The notes under the pieces are model-generated. The model worked only from the letters and a program-made list of their open reading frames with translations, made no database searches and was not told the origin of the DNA. A program made the translations under genes and the position numbers. DNA of 64,000 bases from Flavobacteriales bacterium (GTDB taxonomy: Bacteria; Bacteroidota; Bacteroidia; Flavobacteriales_F; PHOS-HE28): positions 744,001-808,000 of the forward strand of contig JADJQW010000002.1 of NCBI GenBank assembly GCA_016712535.1. Reading direction: 5' to 3'. Numbering within the stretch: the first letter of the stretch is position 1; each line of letters opens with the position of its first letter. This document shows, one piece after another, positions 44,070 through 51,919 of this stretch.

Positions 44070-44110
44070 CCCGAAACCCGGTGCCGGCAATTCCAGGCAT
44101 CGGGTTCGGG
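44070..44110 (-). terminator. Hairpin repeat copy 2 (terminator-like)
   Basis: An inverted repeat CCCGAAACCCGGTGCC / GGCATCGGGTTCGGG. In the minus sense it is followed by CTTTTC, and it lies 144 nt after the stop of the YCF48-like T9SS gene. It aligns without gaps to copy 1 and its flanks over about 70 nt. Confidence 0.65.
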
Positions 44111-44253
44111 AGTGGTCCAGAGCTACGGGCCACGGCTTCGACCGGAACTGGGTCAAGTACGCCGTCCGGGAGGAATGTCCGAGGACCAGTGCCGCAGTCC
44201 CGAAGGAGTGATCCAGGGCGGATCGGAGCCGAAGGAAGGCTCCGTAAGCCTGC

Positions 44254-46491
44254 TTACTCCTTCACAAAGCGCAAGCACTCCACACCGGCCGCGGAAGCGA
44301 TGTGCATGAGGTAAAGGCCGGATGGCAGGTCCTGGACATCGATGGCGGTACTCCCTCCGTTCGTGTGCTCACTCCCCACCAGGCGGCCTTGTGCATCGGT
44401 CACCGTCACCACCGCCGGCGAGTTTCCAATGCGTTCGATGGATACCAGATCGGATGCGGGATTCGGGAAGAGCCGCGTCCTGGCCTGGGGCGCAGCCTGG
44501 ACCCCGGTGCTGATCACCTGCACGGTGGCCGATGGTGCCGAAACGCAATCAGGGCCTTCGGTAACGACCACGTGGTAGTTGCCCGCTGAGGTGGCCTCCA
44601 CGCACAGGTCGTTGCCATCCGGAATGGGCTCGCCGTTCAGGAACCACTGCACCGTGCCGAAGGAGTAGGTGCAGAGGTAGGGACCGACCTGCTGTATCGC
44701 TGGCACGAACGCGGTTTGTGGGCAACCTATCTGCGCCCTGTAGACATCGCCAGCGTTCGCGACACCGATCAAAGCCCCATCAACAAAGGCCGCATCGCTG
44801 AAGGACGCATTCGGAACTTCGGCGATGTAGTTGTTCTCCCACGTTATTCCGCCATCAACGCTTCGCGAGGTCTGCCCGGATGACCCTACCGCGTAGCCCG
44901 TGTCGGCATCGGTGAAAAAGATGGACTGTGTGGACTGTGGCGTACCGCTCATGAGGGTCCATGTTTGCCCGCCGTCCGTGGTTCTATGCTGTCCTGTCCA
45001 TCCGCGCTGTTCATCCAGGAAGAAGAGCGTGACCTGCCCTGCACTCACCAGCGGCCCAAGGTCGTTCCAGGTGATCCCTGCATCGGTTGTTTTGTACACA
45101 CTGGTCCCTTCGCCCACGGCGTATCCGGTGGTTTCCGTTGGGAAGTACATATCGTAAGGGTTGCCAGCGGGTGTGTAGGTCCAGCTGCTGCCACCGTTGG
45201 TGGTGCGGTAGAACCCGCCGTTCAAATTGCCCCCTGCAACGATGTAGGTGGTGGGCGAGAAGGATTGCGTGCAGCGGATCACCACTTGGGGTCGTGATCC
45301 TGAAGGTCCGTTCTGGACCGTTGCGTAGTAATCCCCGGTATGCGTATTCACCCCCTGACCACCGCCCGAGCAACCGGCACCATCGGACCTCAGATGCACG
45401 CCAAGGCCGATCACATCCGATGCGGCCCAGTTCCTTCCGCCATCGGTCGTTCGCACCCCTTCCGTGCTGCCGGCGACAACCCCGATCTGATCGTTCGCGA
45501 AGCTCATTCTGGTCAAGCTGTTCGGTGTGCCCACGTGTACGATGTTCCACGTTGCACCCATGTCCAGTGAGCGATAAACGATCCCCGAAGCGCCCATCAG
45601 GCCTACGCCTGCCGGTGTGAAACTGAGCGAAAAGCGTTCGCGGTTGTCGGAGTTCTGCACGGTCCACGTGGCTCCGCCATCCGCACTGCGGATGATGCGG
45701 CTCAAGGCTCCACACGCGATCAACGTGTTGCCTTGCACTTCCAGATCGTTCATGGTAGACGTGGTCGGCGAGGTGATGGTCGACCAGCTATCGCCACCAT
45801 CCACGGTACGCAGGATCACGCCCACTGCGCCCACTCCGATCCCGTTCAGGGAATCCCAGAAGTGGAGGTCCTTGATGTTCACCAGTTGGGGCGTGGGCAA
45901 TTGCTCCCACGTGCTTCCGCCATCGGTGCTGCGGAGGATGTATTGCGCGGCCACGGCGAAGCCGAGTTGATCATCCACGAAGAAGAAACGTTCGAGTTGG
46001 GCAGTGATGCCGCTGTTCTGCAAGGTCCAGGTCAAGCCCGCATCCCCGGTCCGAAAGATCTTGCCGGTGGAGGTCCCGACGAATCCAAGCGTATCGTTCA
46101 CGAAATGGATCGCCGTGCAATTGCCGATCGTCACACCGATGATCGTCACCGTCGGCAGGAAACTGTCGAAGCCATCGTTGGTGCGATAGATCTTACCGCC
46201 GTTCGCAGCGATCACCCCGCGTTGTGCGTCCCACATCCACAAGGCGCGGGGCATGCCGGCGGCGCCGAAGTTGTTCGCTTTGCGGTCCCAATGCACGCCT
46301 CCATCGCGCGTGGAGAAGATGCCACCGTGCAGGTCATCGATCATGAAGCCTGTCACCGGGTCGATCATCTTCATGTCTCCCATGCGGTCATCGTCCCTTA
46401 CGGGCGTGACCAGGTGCCATTGTTGGGCCTGAACGTGAAGCGCTATCCCACCGAGGAGGAGGATGCTGAGAAGTGCAGTTCGCAGGGTCAT
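44254..46491 (-). CDS. YCF48/BNR-type propeller T9SS surface protein
   Basis: 745 residues from the ATG at 46491, giving signal peptide MTLRTALLSILLLGGIALHVQAQ behind a GAACTTTG box; a further in-frame ATG at 46506 overlaps that box. The body is two sets of YCF48/BNR-like blades with the recurring phrase (T)xDGGxTWxxxxxGxxxxLxxxxFxDxxxGxAVG: STRDGGVHWD, RTGDAGLTWTLQNSG, RSTDGGSTWEQLP, RTVDGGDSWSTI, KTTDAGITWND, HRTTDGGQTWTLMSG and RSVDGGITWENN. An Ig-like segment (VQWFLNGEPIPDGNDLCVEATSAGNYHVVV) and a type A sorting domain (TRLFPNPASDLVSI to CLRFVKE) end the protein. In photosynthetic organisms YCF48 aids photosystem assembly, but in Bacteroidota such proteins are secreted and of unknown role. 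Confidence 0.87.
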   Translation of the reverse strand: MTLRTALLSILLLGGIALHVQAQQWHLVTPVRDDDRMGDMKMIDPVTGFMIDDLHGGIFSTRDGGVHWDRKANNFGAAGMPRALWMWDAQRGVIAANGGKIYRTNDGFDSFLPTVTIIGVTIGNCTAIHFVNDTLGFVGTSTGKIFRTGDAGLTWTLQNSGITAQLERFFFVDDQLGFAVAAQYILRSTDGGSTWEQLPTPQLVNIKDLHFWDSLNGIGVGAVGVILRTVDGGDSWSTITSPTTSTMNDLEVQGNTLIACGALSRIIRSADGGATWTVQNSDNRERFSLSFTPAGVGLMGASGIVYRSLDMGATWNIVHVGTPNSLTRMSFANDQIGVVAGSTEGVRTTDGGRNWAASDVIGLGVHLRSDGAGCSGGGQGVNTHTGDYYATVQNGPSGSRPQVVIRCTQSFSPTTYIVAGGNLNGGFYRTTNGGSSWTYTPAGNPYDMYFPTETTGYAVGEGTSVYKTTDAGITWNDLGPLVSAGQVTLFFLDEQRGWTGQHRTTDGGQTWTLMSGTPQSTQSIFFTDADTGYAVGSSGQTSRSVDGGITWENNYIAEVPNASFSDAAFVDGALIGVANAGDVYRAQIGCPQTAFVPAIQQVGPYLCTYSFGTVQWFLNGEPIPDGNDLCVEATSAGNYHVVVTEGPDCVSAPSATVQVISTGVQAAPQARTRLFPNPASDLVSIERIGNSPAVVTVTDAQGRLVGSEHTNGGSTAIDVQDLPSGLYLMHIASAAGVECLRFVKE

Positions 46492-46496
46492 GTGCG

Positions 46497-46505
46497 CAAA
46501 GTTCA
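46497..46505 (-). promoter_or_regulatory. -7 box (GAACTTTG) of the YCF48-like gene
   Basis: GAACTTTG resembles TAnnTTTG and ends 5 nt before the ATG at 46491. It overlaps the stop codon of the gene remnant just upstream. Confidence 0.4.
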
Positions 46506-46673
46506 CGCGTTAGTGTCGTCAGGTTGAAGGTCGATGGTGCGACCGACCAGGTCGTGCACGATTATGATCACCTTGAATTCGCTCATTGTCTTGATCGGTG
46601 CTGCCGGTTCCCATTGCTGGGCGTTGGCCACAGATCCAGAGAGGAGAAGGACGAGGGGTAGCACGTGCTTCAT
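46503..46673 (-). pseudogene. N-terminal remnant of a secreted protein related to the YCF48-like gene
   Basis: A 56-codon frame from the ATG at 46673 with an intact signal peptide (MKHVLPLVLLLSGSVANA) followed by QQWEPAAPIKTMSEFKVI. This resembles the mature N-terminus of the neighbouring YCF48-like protein (QQWHLVTPVRDDDRMGDMKMI) in length and pattern, then stops. It is most simply the leftover 5' end of a duplicated gene whose body was deleted, leaving its end abutting the promoter of the surviving copy. A genuine 36-residue secreted peptide cannot be excluded. Confidence 0.5.
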
Positions 46674-46726
46674 CATTATTGAGTGCGAAGGTGAGCTGAT
46701 CAAGTACAACACCGATCGGAAATGGT

Positions 46727-47056
46727 TCATTCCGCCATCCACTCGAAGATCCGTTCCATCCGCACCCACTTCTTGCCCGGCTTCGTGAAAGGCAGCGGTT
46801 GCTGGAAGGTTGACATGAGCGCTTCCCATTCCTGGACGCGCGGAGGTAACGCTTCGCCTCCGCCATCGGTCGCGGCACCAGTAGTGCTTTCCACGATCAT
46901 GAAGAGCCGGTTGCCCGCGCGGTGGATGGAGCAGTGCGTGATGCCTTGCGCGCGCATATGCTCCAGCACTTCGGGCCATACGCGCGCATGCCAATCGTCG
47001 TAGGCGGCGATCAGCGCGGGATCGTCCTTCAGGTCGAGGGCGTAGCAGTGGGTCAT
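46727..47056 (-). CDS. L-rhamnose/L-fucose mutarotase family protein (RhaM-like)
   Basis: 109 residues from the ATG at 47056, overlapping the transporter stop as ATGA. It matches the RhaM-type dimeric alpha/beta barrel fold: MTHCYALDLKDDPALIAAY, then D-D-W-H23-A-R-V-W-P-E-V with the His thought to act in catalysis, GITHCSIHRAGNRLFMIVES, and a C-terminal WEALMSTFQQPLPF...W. RhaM-family enzymes interconvert alpha and beta anomers of 6-deoxy sugars. Because it is coupled to a FucP-type symporter, L-fucose is the likelier substrate here, with L-rhamnose as the alternative. It is cytoplasmic and is the last gene of a three-gene operon. Confidence 0.85.
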   Translation of the reverse strand: MTHCYALDLKDDPALIAAYDDWHARVWPEVLEHMRAQGITHCSIHRAGNRLFMIVESTTGAATDGGGEALPPRVQEWEALMSTFQQPLPFTKPGKKWVRMERIFEWMAE

Positions 47057-48279
47057 GCGCTCAGCGGTTCGCGCATGGCACGGGCGAAGAGCAGCACGAC
47101 GATGAAGCACACCAGCGGCGCGAGGTAGGCGAGCTGGAGGCCATGCCTGTCGCTGATCGCTCCCATGATGGGTGGGACGATGGCTCCGCCCACGATGCTC
47201 ATCACCAGCAATGAGGAGCCCAGCTTGGTATCTCGGCCAAGCCCATCGATGCTCAACGAGAAGATCGTCGGGAACATGATGCTCATGAAGAGTTGCACGC
47301 CGAGCAGGGCGATCACGGCGGTAGAGCCACTGGCCAGCACGGCCGCGCAGATCAAGGCCATGTCGATCACAGCGCATGTCGCGAGCAGTGCTGGCGGTCG
47401 GATCCACCTCATCAGCGCGGTGCCGATGAATCGGCCAGACATGAAGAGCAGCAGGCCGATGCTCAGCAGGAAGGCCGCATCCTGCTCGGGGATGCCAGCG
47501 ACCTTTCCCGCGAAGCGGATGAAGAAGCTGGCCACGCCCACCTGCGCGCCCACGTAGCAGAACTGCGCCACCACGCCCAGCTTCAGGCGTCGCCAGGCCT
47601 TCGCGCTGCGCTGCTGGCCGTTCGACTCTTCGGTGATCTCCGGCAGGTGCGCGCGCAGGAAAAGCACGGCGGCTACCAGAACCACGAGCCCGATGATCAG
47701 ATAGGGCACGCGCACGGCCAGCGCCTCGTGCGTGAAGTAGGCCTCGAGCGCATCCGGTGCCATGGTCTTCAGATCCTCCTCATTCAGCTCCTTGCCGCTG
47801 AGGATGAAGCGGCCACCGAAGAATGCCGCGAGCGCTGCGCCCAGGCCGTTGAACGCTTGCGCGAAGTTGAGCCGTCGCGATGCTGTGGCCGGATCACCGA
47901 GCACGCTGATGTACGGGTTGGCAGCCGTTTCCAGGAAGGTGAGGCCGCTGGCGATGATGAAGAGCGCGCTCAAGAAGAACGGGTACGAACGCATGGTCGC
48001 CGCAGGCCAGAAGAGGAAGGTGCCCGTGGCGAAGAGCAACAGACCGCCGATAATGCCCATGCGGTATCCATAGCGCCTCATCAGCGCTCCGGCCGGCAGG
48101 GCCATGACGAAGTAGGCGATGAAGAAGGCGCTGTCCACGAGCGCGCTGCGCATATCGTTCAGCTGAAGTGCTTTGCGCAGATGCGGGATGAGGATGGGGT
48201 TGAGGTTGTGCGCCAACGCCCATAGGAAGAAGAGCGAGGTCACCAGGACTACGGCCGTGCGTTGCGATGCGTTGCTCAT
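47053..48279 (-). CDS. fucP: Sugar:H+ symporter of the FucP family (probable L-fucose permease)
   Basis: 408 residues with 12 predicted transmembrane helices. FucP-family marks are the opening LVTSLFFLWALAHNLNPILIPHLRKALQL, AYFVMALPAGALMRRYGYRMGI, GLTFLETAANPYISVLGDP (the conserved TxANPY motif), NFAQAFNGLGAALAAFFG and, in the second half, FMSIMFPTIFSLSIDGLG. The family imports L-fucose and related sugars with protons. The start at 48279 (MSNASQRT) leaves a 2-bp gap after the kinase gene; an ATG at 48288 that overlaps the upstream stop is an alternative. It overlaps the mutarotase gene by 4 bp. Confidence 0.87.
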   Translation of the reverse strand: MSNASQRTAVVLVTSLFFLWALAHNLNPILIPHLRKALQLNDMRSALVDSAFFIAYFVMALPAGALMRRYGYRMGIIGGLLLFATGTFLFWPAATMRSYPFFLSALFIIASGLTFLETAANPYISVLGDPATASRRLNFAQAFNGLGAALAAFFGGRFILSGKELNEEDLKTMAPDALEAYFTHEALAVRVPYLIIGLVVLVAAVLFLRAHLPEITEESNGQQRSAKAWRRLKLGVVAQFCYVGAQVGVASFFIRFAGKVAGIPEQDAAFLLSIGLLLFMSGRFIGTALMRWIRPPALLATCAVIDMALICAAVLASGSTAVIALLGVQLFMSIMFPTIFSLSIDGLGRDTKLGSSLLVMSIVGGAIVPPIMGAISDRHGLQLAYLAPLVCFIVVLLFARAMREPLSA

Positions 48280-48281
48280 GG

Positions 48282-49421
48282 TCACCATCCGCTTCTTCTG
48301 ATGGTGATGCGCAGAGATCCAGGCAGCGGCTCCTTCCGCACGAGGATCAAATAGCCACCGCCGCCAGCGCCGCTGAGCTTCCAGCCGAGGGCCTTGTCGG
48401 CGTGCGCTTCGATGGTCGCGCGGATGCTGTCGTCCACCATGTTGGGGAACATCGCCACCTGCGCATCGAACGAGCGACGGACGGCATTTCCGAACGCGCG
48501 AGCATCCTTGGCGAGCAACGCGCTCCAGCAATCGTCGGCAGCATCGGCCAATGCCTTCGCTCCGGCGGCATCGATGCGCGTGCCTTGCAGCACGCTGAAG
48601 CTCTCGTCGCGCGGCGACAAGGGCAGCAGCTGCAGATGTTCTTCGATGAAGGCGAGCACCGCTTCATCCTGCACGCTCTCGATGCGTTCGGGCCAGTATC
48701 CGCCTTCATAGTCCAACCGGTTCAGTCCAGGGTGCACGATGCCGATGCTGTCCTGTGAGCCGCTGATCACCTGGGTGCCCGGCGGGTTCTCGTAGCTGAA
48801 GAGGATGCGTGCCTGCTGCTCGCGGTCGCCATCGGGCAGGTGCGTGCGCCAGAGCTCGATGGCCTTGCGCCGCGTGCTGCTGCTCATGCCGCTGCGGTCG
48901 GAGAAGTCGTGCGAGGGCTCCACGCTGATGGTGAGCACGCTGCCGGGATGATGCTTCGACACATACGGCTGGTCGAGCCATCCGCCAGCGAGATCCAGGC
49001 GGAATGGGATGGTGCTCTCTTCGCGCAGTGCGGTGGTGCTGCGCGCCTTCAATCCGTGAGCTGGCGTGCGCTCGAGCACCACATAACGCGCACCATGTTT
49101 GCGGCACAGCTCGGCCTTCGCTTCGGCATGCCCGTCGTTGTTCACCACGAGCACATCCGGCTTCACGCGCTCGAATTCAGGCACGAAGTCCATCTGGCCG
49201 CTACCTGAGCCGATGTGCACGGCATGGACGCAGGAAAGGGCCTCCAGCATGTACCTGCGTTCGTTCTGCTCGTTCACGGTCCAGCGCCGCTTCAGGGCGT
49301 GGATGGTCGCATCGCTGCCGATGCACACATGCAGCTCACCGTATTCCGCTGCGCTCTTCAGGAAGGCCACATGCCCGCTGTGCAGCAGGTCGAAGCAACC
49401 GGAGACGAACACGCGGGGCAT
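48282..49421 (-). CDS. Nucleotidyltransferase-GHMP kinase fusion, sugar activation enzyme
   Basis: 379 residues with two domains. Residues 1-130 are a cytidylyl/adenylyltransferase of the nucleotidyltransferase fold: GCFDLLHSGH with the HxGH signature at 14-17, and KARSTTALRE matching the STT/ISST motif near 126-134. Residues 135-379 are a GHMP-type sugar kinase: RLDLAGGWLD at 141-150, the ATP loop SGMSSST at 177-183 and GAGGGGYLIL near 351-360. One chain could therefore phosphorylate a sugar and transfer a nucleotide to it, analogous in logic to the unrelated Bacteroides Fkp fucokinase/GDP-fucose pyrophosphorylase. It is the first gene of the operon with FucP and the mutarotase, so L-fucose or a similar deoxy sugar is the inferred substrate. 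Confidence 0.82.
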   Translation of the reverse strand: MPRVFVSGCFDLLHSGHVAFLKSAAEYGELHVCIGSDATIHALKRRWTVNEQNERRYMLEALSCVHAVHIGSGSGQMDFVPEFERVKPDVLVVNNDGHAEAKAELCRKHGARYVVLERTPAHGLKARSTTALREESTIPFRLDLAGGWLDQPYVSKHHPGSVLTISVEPSHDFSDRSGMSSSTRRKAIELWRTHLPDGDREQQARILFSYENPPGTQVISGSQDSIGIVHPGLNRLDYEGGYWPERIESVQDEAVLAFIEEHLQLLPLSPRDESFSVLQGTRIDAAGAKALADAADDCWSALLAKDARAFGNAVRRSFDAQVAMFPNMVDDSIRATIEAHADKALGWKLSGAGGGGYLILVRKEPLPGSLRITIRRSGW

Positions 49422-49425
49422 CGGG

Positions 49426-49433
49426 CAAGTTTA
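49426..49433 (-). promoter_or_regulatory. -7 box (TAAACTTG) of the deoxy-sugar operon
   Basis: It is a one-mismatch match to TAnnTTTG on the minus strand, ending 5 nt before the ATG at 49421. The message is probably leaderless. Confidence 0.45.
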
Positions 49434-49506
49434 GGTGGGAAGCGGAATCATGCGCGCCGTGTGCAATCGGTCTTTCCCCTGCATCCTATGGGTAAACGCT
49501 CCGATC

Positions 49507-50259
49507 ATGCGCACCTCTTCCTTCCTCCACCTGCTCGGCGCCATGGCGCTCGCAGGCACTCTCACCGCCCAGAACCTCGGCGAGGTCCGTGGCCGTGTGT
49601 TTGACACAGAGGGCACCACCTTGCCGATGGCCAGCGTGTACACCAGGGTCAATGGCGAGCTCTTCGGCACCACCACCGACCTCGATGGACGCTTCGTGCT
49701 CAAGCCGCTCGCGCCAGGGAACTACGCGATCACCATCTCCTATTCCGGCAAGCAGCCTTGCGAATACGCCAGCGTGGCCGTGGTCGCCGACCGCGCATCC
49801 TACCTGCCTGATACCAGGTTGCGCGGCATGGAGCTCCCACCGGTTGTGATCCATGGCACCATCAGGCCCTTGATCGAGAAGGACGACCCCAGCCGCATGA
49901 CCCTGCTCGCGGCGGAGATCGCCAAGGATCCCAACATCCGCAACCCGGTGCAGTTCCTGGGCAAGACCTTCGCGGGCGTGACCCCCGCTCCCAACGGCGA
50001 CGGATTGTACTTCCGCGGCTCGCGCACCGAGAACATGGCCACCTTCCTCGATGGCGTGAAGATTCCAGGCGCTGTGCCCAGCATACCGCCCTCGGCCATC
50101 AGCAGCGTGAGCGTGTACACCGGCGGACTTCCCGCGCGCTATGGCGACGTGACCGGTGGCGTGGTGGTGATTGAGACCAAGAGCTATGCGGAGATGGTGC
50201 AGCACGCCCGGCGCATGGCCGAGGTCCGTGCAGAGGAAGAAGGCGATACGTTTGACTGA
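49507..50259 (+). CDS. CarboxypepD_reg-TonB plug protein without beta-barrel
   Basis: 250 residues from the ATG at 49507 with signal peptide MRTSSFLHLLGAMALAGTLTAQ. A carboxypeptidase-regulatory-like domain (GEVRGRVFDTEGTTLPMASVYT, GTTTDLDGRFVLKPLAPGNYAI) is followed by a TonB plug (LYFRGSRTENMATFLDGVKIPG, ISSVSVYTGGLPARYGDVTGGVVVIETKS). The protein stops right after the plug, where a receptor barrel of 600 or more residues would normally begin, and ends in an acidic tail (RAEEEGDTFD). No barrel-coding sequence follows; a sigma factor gene starts 6 bp later. The reading frame has no sign of a frameshift into barrel sequence. I infer a soluble periplasmic plug-like protein linked to ECF signalling, reminiscent of FecA/FecR/FecI-type cascades. 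Confidence 0.85.
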   Translation: MRTSSFLHLLGAMALAGTLTAQNLGEVRGRVFDTEGTTLPMASVYTRVNGELFGTTTDLDGRFVLKPLAPGNYAITISYSGKQPCEYASVAVVADRASYLPDTRLRGMELPPVVIHGTIRPLIEKDDPSRMTLLAAEIAKDPNIRNPVQFLGKTFAGVTPAPNGDGLYFRGSRTENMATFLDGVKIPGAVPSIPPSAISSVSVYTGGLPARYGDVTGGVVVIETKSYAEMVQHARRMAEVRAEEEGDTFD

Positions 50260-50265
50260 TCGACG

Positions 50266-50835
50266 ATGCTGCTGCGCCGAAGAGCCTCCGCACAAGGCAC
50301 CGACGAGGAGCTGGTGCTCGCCTGCAAGGGCGGGCACCAGCCGGCGTTGGCGACCCTGTGGGACCGATACGCGCACCTGCTCTACGGCGTGGGCATGAAA
50401 TACCTGAAGGATCCCGATCGCGCCAAGGATCAAGTGGTGGAGCTCTTCGCATCGCTGCCGCAGCTGCTTGCCAAGCATCAGGTCGAGCGCTTCCGCCCGT
50501 GGGTGCATACGGTGATGCGCAACCGCTGCCTGCTCGCGCTCCGAGGCGATGGCCGCCATGCCCGGTTGGACGATGCGCACCTGGAAGACCTCATCAACGA
50601 TGCCAACGAGGAAGCCTCGCTGCGAGAAGCCACCTTGCAACAGCTCGAGGCCGCCATCGCCCAGCTCAATGATGCGCAGCGGGACTGCATCAACCGGTTT
50701 CACCTTGAACGATTGAGCTATCACGAGACTTCCGCCCGCACGGGCTTCACCATCGAGCAGGTCCGCAGCCACCTCCAGAACGGCCGCCGCAACCTGCGCC
50801 TCATGCTCCTTCGCCATGCCGACCAGAACGCTTGA
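50266..50835 (+). CDS. ECF-type sigma factor, second system
   Basis: A 189-residue ECF sigma factor. Region 2 spans about residues 12-85 (DEELVLACKGGHQPALATLWDRYAHLLYGVGMKYLKD...VVELFASLPQLL and VERFRPWVHTVMRNRCL) and region 4 about 125-185 (LEAAIAQLNDAQRDCINRFHLERLSYHETSARTGFTIEQVRSHLQNGRRNLR). It starts 6 bp after the plug protein and overlaps the next gene by 20 bp, so the three form an operon. It is only distantly similar to the sigma factor at 8637. No copy of the CGTTCACAT-type motif lies upstream of this operon, so its promoter specificity probably differs. Confidence 0.9.
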   Translation: MLLRRRASAQGTDEELVLACKGGHQPALATLWDRYAHLLYGVGMKYLKDPDRAKDQVVELFASLPQLLAKHQVERFRPWVHTVMRNRCLLALRGDGRHARLDDAHLEDLINDANEEASLREATLQQLEAAIAQLNDAQRDCINRFHLERLSYHETSARTGFTIEQVRSHLQNGRRNLRLMLLRHADQNA

Positions 50836-51919
50836 TACGAATCCTCTCGCCCCGCGACGCCCGCTCTCGCGCGATGAATTGCAGGCCTATGCCGAAGGCC
50901 GCCTCGACCCCGAGCGCCGGCGCGCCGTGGAGGATCACATCGAGGCCGATGCGCTTGTGCGCGATGCGGCTGACGGCTTGAGCATGCCGGGCTCCCCAGC
51001 CGGCCTGAAGGAGTTGGATGCCTTGCGGCCGCGTGCTGGAGCTGCGGCTGCGCGATGGTGGTGGGCAGGCGCTGCCGCCGTGATCGCATTGCTCGCCATC
51101 TGGCAATACTGGCCGGTGCAGGTGCAAGAGAGGGCCATCGCGGGCTCAGCGTCGGATCCTGTCATGCGTGAAGCCGCACCGATGGAGCCCATGCGCGCGG
51201 ATGAGATCGCTGCTGCATCGGAACAGCCGGAATCGCTGCGCATCGGCCACGAGCCGCTGGCGTTGCACGCGAATCCGGCAGCGAAGCAGCGCATCGCCGG
51301 GACCGCTCAGCGCTTGGAGCGCGACGAGAGCATTGAGCCTATTGCGCCACGAGAGGTCGTGATCGAACGTCCGGCCGGAACGGCCAGGCCCCTTGTGGTC
51401 CGCAAGGCCAAGTCGTCGCGGCAACTCGTGTTCCTGCACGACCTGAAGCTCGTCCACCCGACGGAGCTGTACACGGCGGATCCCGTGCTCGCATTGTCCG
51501 ATGCCGGTGTTGCGGCGCGTTTCGCCGATGCGGGTTCGGCCGGAGCCGCTGACAAGCCTGTTTTGATGACCTACCTCGGCTTCATGGACGATGCGCTGGG
51601 GCGGTTCGCGCAGAATGATCACAAGGGCTGCCTCGACGACCTGCGCTTCGTGCTGTCGCAATACCCCGACGATGCCAACGCGCTCTTCTATGCGGGCCTT
51701 TGCAGCTACAACCTGGGGATGCATGCGCGCGCCCGCGTGCTGCTCCATCGGGCGGCCGTGCATCCGGTGGATGTCTTCGACGAGGAGGCGGCCTGGTACC
51801 ACGCGCTCACGCTGGAGAAGCTCGGTGAGCGCGATGCGGCGCGCGAGGCCTTCGCGCGGATCGCGGCGCAAGGGGGCTTCTACGCCGAAGCCGCAAGCAC
51901 GAGGCTTGGCCGTTTCTAG
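50816..51919 (+). CDS. Membrane-anchored anti-sigma-like protein with TPR
   Basis: A 367-residue single-pass protein. The cytoplasmic N-terminus has an anti-sigma-like segment (SRDELQAYAEGRLDPERRRAVEDHIEADALVRDAADGL), a transmembrane helix lies at about residues 82-98 (WWWAGAAAVIALLAIWQYW), a low-complexity linker follows, and the C-terminal third has TPR-like helices (FMDDALGRFAQNDHKGCLDDL, ALFYAGLCSYNLGMHARARVLL, WYHALTLEKLGERDAAREAF). The layout parallels the anti-sigma-like protein at 9233. The 20-bp overlap with the sigma gene suggests coupled synthesis. It probably sequesters that sigma factor until a signal reaches its periplasmic TPR part. It is convergent with, and overlaps by 4 bp, the M28 peptidase gene. 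Confidence 0.8.
   Translation: MPTRTLDTNPLAPRRPLSRDELQAYAEGRLDPERRRAVEDHIEADALVRDAADGLSMPGSPAGLKELDALRPRAGAAAARWWWAGAAAVIALLAIWQYWPVQVQERAIAGSASDPVMREAAPMEPMRADEIAAASEQPESLRIGHEPLALHANPAAKQRIAGTAQRLERDESIEPIAPREVVIERPAGTARPLVVRKAKSSRQLVFLHDLKLVHPTELYTADPVLALSDAGVAARFADAGSAGAADKPVLMTYLGFMDDALGRFAQNDHKGCLDDLRFVLSQYPDDANALFYAGLCSYNLGMHARARVLLHRAAVHPVDVFDEEAAWYHALTLEKLGERDAAREAFARIAAQGGFYAEAASTRLGRF

Larger units (their letters stand above)
43902..44253. other. 352-bp intergenic region with promoter motif and terminator repeat
   Basis: It contains ECF-type motif copy 5 (43967-43993) and hairpin repeat copy 2 (44070-44110). A small GGAGCC-7 nt-GGCTCC hairpin at 44225-44243 lies just behind the stop codon of the YCF48-like gene. 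I see no gene here; short frames on the plus strand run through the hairpin repeat. Confidence 0.6.

Noticed and set aside
49435..49506. A sixth copy of the ECF motif before the second sigma operon
   Set aside because: No GTTCAC-type box with a CGAT at 13-14 nt occurs here; the nearest resemblance lacks both cores.
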